Shown piece after piece: positions 1 to 10,707 of a stretch of 64,000 nt of DNA. The position numbers and the translations under genes were made by a program. The DNA lies in contig BLJB01000192.1 of the NCBI GenBank assembly GCA_013423325.1, positions 1-64,000 on the forward strand, written 5' to 3'. This DNA comes from Usnea hakonensis (Eukaryota > Ascomycota > Lecanoromycetes > Lecanorales > Parmeliaceae). Within the stretch, counting starts at the first letter, position 1, and the number at the start of each line of letters is the position of its first letter. Below the pieces are notes generated by a model, which made no database searches, was not told the origin of the DNA, and was given only the letters and a program-made list of their open reading frames with translations.

Positions 1-3000
1 CCGGGCGTCTAGCCATACCAAGTCTTGCACCTGGTATTTAGGGGCAGGTTGCCGGGTTCGGTTAGCGAATTCCTCTTAGGTGGCCTAGGCGAGTGTCATT
101 TGGGCCCGTAGGGTTTCGTTGATATGGTTTATTTGCTCGGCGAAGCCGTCAGCGTATAGTCTATCTTAGAGCTAGTAGTAGTTTATAATCCGGTCTTCCT
201 AGTGCGAGCTAGGTTCGAGGCCTATACGGGGGTACTGACCCGAGTTTGCGAAGAAAGGGGTAAGCTGGGTGGCTTCCGATAGGTAATTATTGGCGGCAAA
301 TTCGGCCGATAGGAGCCATTTAGCCTAATCGTCCTGAAGGAAGTTCATAAAGACTCGGAGATACTGCTCGAGTATTGCGTTAGCTCCCTCGGTTTGCCCA
401 TCCGTTTCCGGGTGGAAGGCGGTAGAGAGGCTGGTCTTGATCCCGTAACGGGTATATAGTTCGTGCCAGAAATGGCTCTCGAATTGGGTACCCCGGTCGG
501 TAATAAAGTTGTAGGGTAACCCGTAGTCCTTCTAGACGTAGAGATAGAAGGCACGGGCTGTATCCTCGGCCGTAATCCTATTTATCGGGATATACTTTAC
601 CATTTTTGTTAACCGGTCCGTGATAATAAGGATATTAACGCACTCCTGGCCGTAGTAGTCGATACTTAAAGGTAACCCGACGATGAAATCTATTAAGATA
701 TGGGCCTATCGCCTCCGTAGCACGGGTAGAGGTCTTAAGAGTCCCAAGTACTTCTTATGAGAGACTTTGGCACGGGCGTAGTTATAGTAATTAGCGACGA
801 ATTGTTTCACGAAGTTAGAGATTCCTAGCCAGTAGTAAGAGCGGGTCAGAATCTCATAGGTTTTAGTACGGCCTGGGTGGCCTGCTATAGGCGTATTATG
901 GGCGAGTTTAACGAGGCGTAAGCGTAGCTCGTTATTATTAGGGATAAAGAGTCTATCCCTAAAATAGACCCTGTTATCGCGTAGTTCGTATTCTGATAGG
1001 GGGAAGCCTTTCAGCTTCCGGGCGCCCGTTTATAGGGCGTTAATCACGGTCTGGGCTTGCTCACTATCCGTATAGGCTGACCAGATAGCGTCCTCCAAGT
1101 CTAGTTCGGCTTCCGGGTCGGGTTGGGGCTTATCTGGCTCTAGTTTAGGGGCTGGGGTAGTAGACTGTGAGGCTCCTCTACCCTGGATAGGCGCTAGAAG
1201 AGCCGCTCGGATAGTGGGGACGTCCTTCTTTCGGGCTAGGATTTAGGTATCTAGGTTTCCGGGCTTAAGAATTGTCTACCACTAGAGACTTCGATCCTTT
1301 TAGGGCTTAGTCTAGCGAGTTAGGGCGTCCGCCTGCCGGTTTAGCGTACCCGGGCGGTAGACGATTTTGAAGTTAAACCTAGAGAGGAACTTAGACTACC
1401 GAGCTTGACGGCGACTTAGGAGCTTAGTCGATATGAAGTACTCCAGATTTTTGTGATTAGATACCACGGATACGGGCTCTTAGGTACCCTCGAGCTCGGG
1501 GCGCTAGAGCTCGAAGGCCCGAATGATTACCAGAAGTTCCTTATTATAGATCTTATAATTGTACTCCGCAGGGGATATCTTAGTAGAGAAGTACGCGATA
1601 GGCCTAAGGACCCCCTGGGGGTCGTATTAGGATATGACTCCTACTACGACCTCGTCCGAAGCGTCCGTCTCAACGATAATTTGCTTCTTCGGGTCGTAGT
1701 GTAGTAGGATAGGTGCCGTAGTAAAGGCGAGTTTTAGAGATTTAAAGGCCTTATTATAACTAGAAGTCTACTGGAACTGGACTCCTTTCTTAGTAAGCTC
1801 TGTGAGTGGCTTAGTAAGTAGCGAGAACCCCCTAATGAATTATTAGTAGAAGTTCGCGAAGCCTAGAAAGGCTTGCACATCCTTTACGCAGGTGGGGGTA
1901 GACTATTCGGCGACCGCTGAGAGCTTGTCCGGATCTATACTAACGCCGTAGGTCGTAATAATTAACCCTAGGTAACGTACTTCGTTAACGCTAAAGGCGC
2001 ACTTATCAATATTAACTTAGAGGCCCGCTTCGCGGAGCCTAGCGAGTACGAGCTTAACGTGCCGGGTATGCTCGGTCTTGGAATTACTGTAGATCAAGAT
2101 ATTATCGATGTACGCAGTATAGAAGTCGTTTAGGTATTCGTATAAGAGGTCGTTTATATATTTCTAGAACGTTAACGGGGCCCTATAGAGCCCAAAGTTC
2201 ATAATAAGTAACTTATAGAGTCCGTAGCGAGTCCGGAAGGTAGTCTTCTACTCCTCCCCTAGGGCTATTCGAATCTTATTAAACGCTGCGATAATATCCA
2301 GCTTAGTGAAATACTTGGTATAGTAGATTCTAGCTAAGGTTTCTTAAATCAGGGGTATTAGGTACCGATTTTTAATCGTGATAGTATTTAGGGCCCGATA
2401 ATCTACGTAAAGGCGTAGCCTACCTCCGGGCTTACGGGCGAAGAGGACTGGGGACGCGGCCGAGGACCTACTAGGGCGGATAAAACCTTTCGCGAGGTTA
2501 TTATCTAGGAATTTCTTAAGTACCTCCAACTCGCCTGCGGATATACCGTAGAGGGGGCCGAATAGGGGTACCTTACCGGGTTCCAGCTCGATTTTGTAAT
2601 CGATTTCGCGGTAGGGGGGAAGCTTATCAGCTTCGGTCTGGGAAAAGACGTCTAGGAAGTCGTAGTATTCTCTAGGGAGTATAGAGCTGGGGTCGGTACG
2701 GATCTTAGGCCTTAAGGCCTTCTCGATATCCCTCATAGTGGCCGTAAAGACCTCGACCCCCGGCTTCTTACTTAGAAGCGCGAAGGGTGCGGCCCTAATT
2801 AGGCAGATTGATAAGGGTTTAGGTTTGGAACTCGGGGGTAGCTAGGAGAGCTTAGTAGCTCGTAAGGCGGCCGCGATAGGGTTTATATAGAGCCTAGCCT
2901 GCCTTCGCTAGTCGCTAAGGTGGCGGGTCGAGGCGCTAGGGAGAGACCTAATTTCTAAGGGGGCGAGCGCTAGGACTTTGCTGGGTAGAAACGAGAGGCT

Positions 3001-3560
3001 AGGACCTTTAGTGGACTCTGGGGCTACCCCCCCGAAGGAGAGCGTATTCCCGTCTGCCCTAAGGCGAAGATTGACCTTATACTTCTCCATCTATAGAAGG
3101 CCGATAATAATATCCCAGCCCGAGAGGTCTGTGATATAGAAGGTGGTCTCGATTGGAGGGTGGCTAGGTATAACGAACCCATAACGAGTTATATAGGTAA
3201 TAGGGCCGGAAGCGGCGGGCTTTCCGTCGAATCCGTCTAGATCTCTAGGGGTGTTAAGGGGGGTCAAGGGTAGATTCTTATTTCGCGTATAGGTAGTATT
3301 AATAAAACTCTTAGAAGAAGCTCCGGTATTATATAGTGTTTCAGCCGTATAATCTATTTTATTGGAATTTACCCCGTATACTAATACGAGAGTACTATCT
3401 AGACAAGGTTCTGGAATTAAGGCTTTTAAGGTACCGGATCTTAACTTTAAAGGAGGTTGTTTACTAACCGGTAGTCCCTATACGTAATGGTACGTAGGGA
3501 CTATACTTTTCCCGACTTACCCGTAGTCACTGGCGCTAAGGGCGCAGTCGTAACTGTTCT
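1..3560 (-). pseudogene. Degenerate Pol: protease, reverse transcriptase, RNase H, integrase (partial)
   Basis: The longest surviving piece (2344-2736) is the N-terminal part of a Ty3/gypsy reverse transcriptase with the usual RPSRSSAASPVLFARKPGG region and the VDYRALN motif. Further along, near 2080-2110, the catalytic box reads YIDN where the family has YIDD. The protease box near 3310-3335 reads NTGASS where the family has DTGASS. The integrase zinc domain (about 780-910) keeps its two histidines but its CxxC reads YxxY. A DRGTQF-type second aspartate and an HPETDGQTE box are still readable at 400-530. All of these changes fit RIP. Stop codons are scattered throughout and no intact product is possible. 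Confidence 0.85.
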
Positions 3561-4745
3561 AACGCTAGTACGGTTCGCTGGTTTCTTCTCGTAGTCCGCA
3601 GTATAGTGGCCTGGTTCACCGTAGTAGAGGTAGAGGTTATTGTCTCGTCGGCGTTATTTTTCTATAGAGGACAGGGGCCCGCGGGGCTTAGAGCCTATTT
3701 TGGATAAGTCTATTACCGTATTTCCGTTATTAGTAGAGATATAAATAGCCTGGTTATCGGCGTGTACGTGTACTACTGGCGCGGTGGTATTTGTATTCTG
3801 GCGATTCGCCTTGGAGCTTGATTTCGTAAATCGCTCCCGAAGCTGGCGTTCCCTAGTATCCCGATATTGGTATTCTTCGACTAACTAATCAAAAGTGAGC
3901 TGGTAGACCCTAACGCTGACTAGGTGGCTAGCGAGCTCCTAGCAAAGATCGTTCTATAGGTAGAATTTTGACGTTTCCTTATCGAAACCAGTATTACCGA
4001 TCTTAGCGGTAAATAGCGAGAGGTATTCGGTAAATAGCTTATTAGTTTAACGTAGATTTATAATATAATGTTGAGCGGTATTCTGTTTATCTATATCCTT
4101 AAAGGCTAGCCGCAAGGCCCTAATAAGCTACTCGATATCTCTAATATAGGTCGGGCTATCCTTATTTATCCTCGGGTAGATTTAGTCTACCGCCTTACCC
4201 TCTAGTTATCCGTACGTATACCTTACCTAGGAGGTATCGGTAGGGTACTAGTTAGTATTATCCCTAAGTTTGAACTTAAGTTTTATAACTTATTACTCTA
4301 AGGTCGCACGATCTCCTAAGTATATAGACGGATCTGGGACCCTCGGTGAACGTTTAGTAGTATTAGGGTTGGCTGAGGTAGCGCTTACGTTGAACGAGCG
4401 GGCGAGCTACCTATCTAAATCCTTGATTTAAGCCTGGAAGCTATTGGTACTATCTTCTAATTCCTTCTGTTAGCGTTCTGATTATTTAGTAGCATTAATC
4501 TCCAATTGGTCGTACTTGGCTTTTAGATTACGAATAGCTTCGCCGTCACGGTTAAAGGCTATTTCTAGTATCCTCCGGAGTTGATCTAGATTCTCGTTAA
4601 CAGCTTTAACTAAGGCTTAGTTATTATTTAGGCCTCCTAAGGTAGCTAATATTATATCTTCGGGGATTAGTTCGAGTTAGTCTTAACTAGTCGACTAGGA
4701 GGTACCGTTAGGCGTTGACGTCGACCTAAAGGACTGAGAGAAATT
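3560..4745 (-). pseudogene. Degenerate Gag with ruined CCHC zinc knuckle
   Basis: A broken reading frame on the minus strand matches the Gag capsid-nucleocapsid arrangement of fungal Ty3/gypsy elements. It has a charged N-terminal region, a capsid-like region, and then a nucleocapsid zinc knuckle near 3590-3630. The knuckle should have the pattern C-x2-C-x4-H-x4-C. Here the GEPGH core and its histidine remain, but all three cysteine positions read Tyr (TAC or TAT), which are single G-to-A changes from TGC or TGT. Several in-frame TAG codons interrupt the frame. The likely start codon near 4745 reads ATA in place of ATG. The function is lost. Confidence 0.75.
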
Positions 4746-4869
4746 GCGAGGTATAGTAATAAGGGTATAATAATGATACTATAGTATAAGTAGTATTCAT
4801 AATATTAAGGTTCGGACTAAGATCTATAGGCGCGCGGCTTAGTATTAATAATTTGGCTTACTAACTATA

Positions 4870-5046
4870 GTAGAGGCTAGTTATATAAGACGAACACGAA
4901 GAGGAAAGAAAGAGAAAGAGAGTTCGCTCGAGAAATCAGCCCTTTAAATACCCGTACTCCGTACGCTAGCAATCGATGTGCGTGTTTAGAATAAGTGAAT
5001 GTAGATTTGATGTCACATGCTATGCATGTGTTGAGAAACCGTGACA
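4870..5046 (-). repeat. 5' LTR of the Ty3/gypsy element
   Basis: On the minus strand this stretch starts with TGTCACGG at 5046. It contains a TATA-like TATTTAAAG at 4942-4950, followed by a CT-rich leader, and lies just upstream of the Gag region. It is less mutated than the body of the element. The inner boundary near 4870 is approximate because the expected ACA end seems mutated, and the second LTR is outside the window, so the pair cannot be compared. Confidence 0.55.
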
Positions 5047-8000
5047 ACTATATATAGATAGTAGATAAACTAGTAATATATATAGTTCTAATATTCTTAG
5101 AATTTTCTATAGGCTTAAGTATTATTTTCGCGATATAGCTACCTCTTTATATTAAAGATCTAGAGTAAATAAAAAAGGATCTAGATCTTTATTATAGATC
5201 TATAGTTATAGTAGTAGATATAATTAATTATTAAATAGCTATTAGAACTATAGGGGGAGTATAATATAAAAAGCTTTAACTATTAAACTCTTTATAATTA
5301 TAATATTATTAAAGTTAAAATTAGTTAAAGTCTCTTTTTCTATCTCTAGATTATTTTCTATAATTTATAATAATACGCCTTTATATTAATTAGCCTACTA
5401 TATATCTTTTAAATTAATATCTAAAGGGAGCTCTATTAATTAAGATTTTTCTTTCTCTAGCCCCTCTTTAATAGGCTCTATTTCTATACGTAATTATTCC
5501 TTAAGATTACCGGCGTCCTATTATAATAAAGTTAATTATTAGATTTTTAGATTAAAATAAGAGTAGAAGTAATATTTAGATTCTTATATAATAATATTTT
5601 TATAATCTTTCGGCTAGCTTAAGTTAAAATTCTTATTATTATTTATAATAGCTTTTAAGTACTTATAAAAAGCTATAGACCTTTTAATAATAGAAATATT
5701 AGATAGTATAGTATATATAACTCGTTTAAATAAATAACGAGTTTAATAAAGTTAGAGAGCTAATATATTAAATTAGCTTTTAAATTAGCTTTTAAATTAG
5801 CTTTTTCTTTAAATTAACTTTATAGCTTTTTAATAAAATTTATAGATATAGTAATTAAGATTTAAAAGTATAATAATTAATAAAGTTTAATATAAGAGAT
5901 TTTATATTTTTCTATTTTACTTTTCTACCTCGATTATATTCTTCTATATTTTATATTCTATCTTTTATCCTCTCTTTAATAATAGTATTATCTATAAGAT
6001 AGCTATTATAGTAAATACTATATTTATAGTAATATAGAACTATAAGGTAAAAAAGATTAAAACTACTCTAGTAGCTACTACTAAAACTACTTTAAAAGCT
6101 AGTATCTCTAAGACTATTTTAAAAACTAGTACCTTTAAGACTACCCTAGTAGCTAGTATTAATATCGCGGGGTAATTTTAAAATATATAATTATTTATTA
6201 CCCTTACTAGAAGTCGATCCTTATTATCTACTATAACTACGAATACGTTTATAAACTAGAATCTCTCGTCCTCTAAAAGCTCGGTAGCCTCGATAGTAAA
6301 TAGTAATAATATATCGGTAGAGCCTATTAATATATATTAACGCCTTACGGAAGTAGTATTAAAATCTAAAATAAGAAAAAGAAAGCGTATATAAGTAGTA
6401 GATATAAATAAAGGGGATAATAAAGTAGAGATAATACTTTAATAGACTTTAGATAGAGCTATCCGCTAAAATATCTTTCTTTATTTTAGTAATAATCTTT
6501 AGAAAGATATCTTAAAGAGTATTTATAATAGCGATATTAATATTAACTTAATATAGATATAATAAGATTGTATAAAAATCTTTAATAATATTAAAAGATA
6601 TAAAAATAAAGTTCTTAAATATATAGTAGTAAGTTTTAAACTTTTATTAATATATAAATACTATTACTTACCTTATAGTAAATAGGATTATATTAAAGAG
6701 CTTCTTATAATATTAGACTATTAGTATCTAATAATATATAATATAAAAATATTACTATTATCCTTTTTTAATAAAATCTTTAGTACTAGTAATTTTTTCT
6801 ATATATAGTACTATATATTAGAATATATTAAATATAAGGGAAGCTCCGCTCTTAAATAATATTATATATATTATAAATTCTTTACTATAACTTATTTAAT
6901 CTTAGATATACTAATTAGTAGTTATAGCTATCTATATAAATCTTACTATAGAGGTTAAACTCTTTCTAGATATTAAGAGAATTAAAATTAAAATAAAAAA
7001 TACTAGAGATTAATTATTCTATTTTTATAATATTATTTCCTTATATAAAAATTTTAAACTTATTAATAAAAATAACTTCTAAGAGCTAATATATTATTAT
7101 TATAATAATAAGAAGTTATTAAAGATAAAGTATATTAAGATACTCGAGACGTACTTTATCTCATTAGATACTCTATTAGAAAAGGTTCTAATTATTAGTA
7201 ATAAGATTAGAAAGAAGAAGAATAGATAGTTAAAAAAATAGTTAAAGAGATAGTAAAAGAGATAGTAGAAGAAATAGTAGAAGAAAAATAATTCGAATAG
7301 CTTTAGTAAGTTTATATAAGAGTACTTAAATAGATATTATTCTAAAAGGATAAGATATCTTAAGTAGATACTATATTTCTTTTCTACCCTTTATTTTCTT
7401 AAATAATATTTATAGCTTTATTAGCGTTTCTTCTACTAACTCTTAATTTCTTTATACTTAATACTCTCTTAATAATATTATTATAATCTACTTAAGCTAT
7501 TCTATACTATTTTATTTATACTAGTCTAAATATATCTTTACTCGAATGAATTGAGTTTAAATATTAATATTTAGTAATAATTATAAAAATTTAGCTATTT
7601 CTATTAGAATTCTCTATTAATTTAAATTTTAGTATATATCCCGCCTTATTTTATATTAATAGTTTATCTTACTTTTTACTATTATATTTATTTATTCTAT
7701 ACTATCTATTTTATACCTTTTATTAATATAATATAGTAGAGCTACTATAAGTCTTTTATTTACTTTAATTTAAATTTATCTATAATATTATCGAAGCTAA
7801 CCTTCTTATATTCTAGTATCTATTAAATAAAAATCTAGACCTTACTTTCTACTTACTAGTTAAATAAAGTTATATAATAGCCTCTAAAAAAGTAATATTA
7901 TCTACTACTATAACTAGTTAGAAGCGAATACCCTTAGAATCTAGTAATAATATAGAGTCTATAAGAAGAGGTAGCTATAGTAAGAATATAAGAAAGCCTA

Positions 8001-10250
8001 ATCTAATAGTCTTAATAAGAGGTATTATATCTATAAAGAAATAGAGAAAGAGGATATTAAAAATTAAATTATTAACTAAAGTCCTTATTTCTATAGAAGA
8101 CTAAGACGATTTATAATATAAAAGGGTAGTATTTATTAATAATATAATATATAAACTAGTTATTACGTTTTATTATACTATTAAAGATATAGTATTAATA
8201 GTTTATCTATAGGTTAATTTTATATTTATAATCTAGTACGCTAAAGACTATATTAGTATCGACGCGCTCGATACCTTTCTTAATAAAGCGGAGAGAAATA
8301 TAATTAATTTAAAAAATAATTATTATCTTTTTTTATTTTTAATAACGAGTAAAAGAGCCCTTTACTTTAAAGATAAAACTAAAGCTTTTAATTAAGTAAT
8401 AAGGTAGAGAGGAAAATTTGTAAAAAATACTATTATAAAAATAGATATTAAGGCGGAGCTTTTTAACCGGGTATATATATTCTATATAAAAGTAGAAGTT
8501 ATTAATAAATAGATATAGAAGTATAAAGAAATAAGTAAAATATAGAATAATAAAGATAATCTTAAACTACTTCTAGAAACTAGCGACTAGATAAATAATA
8601 TAAATTATATTAAAGATATTATTCTACTAACGCGAAAAGATATAGATAAATATATATTTATATACGAATATTATCTTACTATAATAACTAAGAGATTAAG
8701 AGGCGATATAGTAGAATTAGTAGCTTTTATTTATTAAGTTAAAAAAAGGCTTCGCGAATTAATATAGTTTAAAATTACTATAAACTTAAAATTATATAGA
8801 GATATTAAGAAATTTAGATAATTTAAGATAAAATTATAATAGATAGAGATCTTTTTTTCCGAGATATATAAATATTAATATATAGAATATTTTACTAACT
8901 CTATATATTACTCTTAAATCGCTTATTAATACCTTATAATATTACTATAAATAAATTAAAATAATATTATCTCTAACTTTAACCTTAACCTTAATATAAA
9001 TAATAATTAATTTAAGATTAAATTAGAAAAAGACCTATAGGAGTTAAATAATAATCTATAAAATTTAAATAATAGTTTATAAAACTTAAATAATAAATTA
9101 TTTAAAAACTTATATTATAATAGCGCCCTTTAGTTTAAAAATAGATTTATACTAGCTATATTATCTCTACTATCTCGACCTCTATTTACTAAAAATAATT
9201 TAACTACCTCTACTATAAATAGCTATACTTCTACTCTAATTAATAATAATAATAATATCTATAATAGTAAGAAGATAATAATCTACTACGATTATAAGAA
9301 GAAAGCTATAATTTATATATTTAAATTAAAAATAAGAGTATAAATAATAGTCTAAACTTTAGAAGATTTAGTTTAAATAGGAGCTTTTTTTAGATTTTTT
9401 TAATTATTTTATAAACTACTATAACTATTTAGATCTATTATTTTCTAATTCTTTTAAGGTCTTTAAATAGAATTATATAGAGACTTACTAATATTATTAC
9501 TCTTTATTCTCGAGCCTTAATATTTTATTTAGATTAATACTCTCGAATTTTTAAGCCTTAATAGTATTATTATAATTATTAAGATACTCTACTTTATAGT
9601 TTTTTAAGATTATTTATAGAATAAGCTTTAAGATCTTATTAAATAGATAAGTTTTAAAATCTTTAGATAAGATCTTAGAGAGCTTTAATAAATTTATTAT
9701 AATTATTAATATACTCTCCTTTTTAAATCTTTTATATAGTAGAAAGAATTATTAGATTTATAATCTATATTTATAATTAATCCTCTATTCTAAGATATTT
9801 TAGAATTATAGTATAAGATCTTACTCTCTTTCCTTTTAGTAGATATTAAAAAGTATTACTATAATAATTATAATTAATAACTTATAAATCTTTTACTACC
9901 TATATATTTTAGATAGAATATAATATTAATATTTTATTCGAAATATTCTCTCCTTTATACCCGTATTGTCACGAACAAGTAGTGTGTTAGTGGAGGACCC
10001 CTGCCTTAGCGGGGTCCGGGGCTCTTTTGGTCTTTTGGCCTAGCGGTTAGCGGTACTACCACCCGCATGCCGTGACACGTATAATTATAATAGTATTAAT
10101 ATTTTAATATCTATACTATTCTTAAATTACTATTATAATAATACTATTTCTATCTTCTATAGTTTATATATTAAATATATACTTTTAAAATAACTATAAT
10201 AATACTATTCTTTTAATATAACTATTAATTATATAAAATGTCTTTTTTAA
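5047..10250. repeat. AT-rich, RIP-like gene-free block
   Basis: This 5.2-kb stretch is made almost wholly of A and T with abundant TpA, and lacks CpA and TpG, which is the footprint of exhaustive RIP. No reading frame of useful length survives on either strand. Weak hints of Gag-like low-complexity Asn/Lys stretches appear on the plus strand around 8600-9300, but I cannot identify a family. The one exception is the GC-rich insert at 9967-10077. The block ends abruptly near 10.3-10.4 kb, where normal genic composition begins. Confidence 0.8.
9967..10077. mobile_element. Small solo LTR (or TRIM-like) insertion with perfect target duplication
   Basis: The 111-bp element begins TGTCACG and ends CGTGACA, a perfect terminal inverted repeat of LTR type. 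It is flanked on both sides by the same pentamer CGTAT (9962-9966 and 10078-10082), a perfect target-site duplication. It is GC-rich inside a block of nearly pure AT. Read on the minus strand it starts TGTCACGG, like the LTR that ends at 5046. It also contains TGGCCTAGCGG at about 10037-10047, a fair match to a pol III A box, but I see no B box. Confidence 0.7.
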
Positions 10251-10707
10251 ACTACGGTTTTCTAATATTTCTACTACGTAACCGTTATTAGACGGTCTAA
10301 AAATAGACTACTGTGGCTCTACCGTACTAGCATCACATAGCCTTCCGCTAAGGTAGTGACTGCTGGTCTTTTTAGGTACGATTGCCAAGGCTTCGAGTCA
10401 CGTGGTGTCCCGGGCCATCATGAGTAAATCAATACAATCTTTCAACCAAGTATCTAAAACCATCGTGCGATCAAAAAAACAGGCAACATACATTCTATCG
10501 TAAAACACAATGAAATCAAAACAATTGATACGCAAGCAACCAATGAATCCCTCTCCTCAATTATCTCCTCCAACACAAAACAAGACCCGACTGAACAAAC
10601 TCCAACGCCCTGAACCAAAGAAATTCATCTCACGCCGATTCCACACAACCTTACCCTCCAACAAATATCACCGCCCAGTATCCCTCTCACCACGCATTCC
10701 CCAATCC
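10251..10707. other. Boundary region and 3' flank, no gene seen
   Basis: Sequence composition shifts here from RIP-like AT-rich DNA to ordinary genic DNA. A short inverted repeat, ACGGTT with AACCGT, lies at about 10251-10284. The remaining sequence probably holds the 3' untranslated region of the gene that ends at 10708. I see no coding feature. Confidence 0.4.

Larger units (their letters stand above)
1..5046 (-). mobile_element. Dead Ty3/gypsy LTR retrotransposon, cut by the window edge
   Basis: Read on the minus strand, the order is LTR, Gag, protease, reverse transcriptase, RNase H and integrase, which is the Ty3/gypsy order. The element runs off the left edge within the integrase C-terminal region, so its other LTR is not visible. 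Every frame is broken by TAG and TAA codons at places where family members carry Trp or Gln, and TpA dinucleotides are greatly over-represented, as expected from RIP. Key residues of the zinc knuckle, protease and reverse transcriptase are lost (see the separate entries). The element cannot encode a working enzyme set. The right boundary at 5046 is inferred from the TGTCACGG start of the LTR on the minus strand. Confidence 0.9.

Noticed and set aside
9240..9330. Possible nucleocapsid zinc knuckle on the plus strand in the AT-rich block
   Set aside because: The spacing is suggestive, but the histidine position cannot be explained by RIP-type changes. Too little is left to claim a second element.
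10037..10077. tRNA gene within the 111-bp element
   Set aside because: An A-box-like sequence is present, but no B box or cloverleaf can be formed.
5047..10250. AT-rich block as a centromere or replication origin
   Set aside because: The length and the TpA bias are explained by RIP. Nothing in the sequence points to centromere function.
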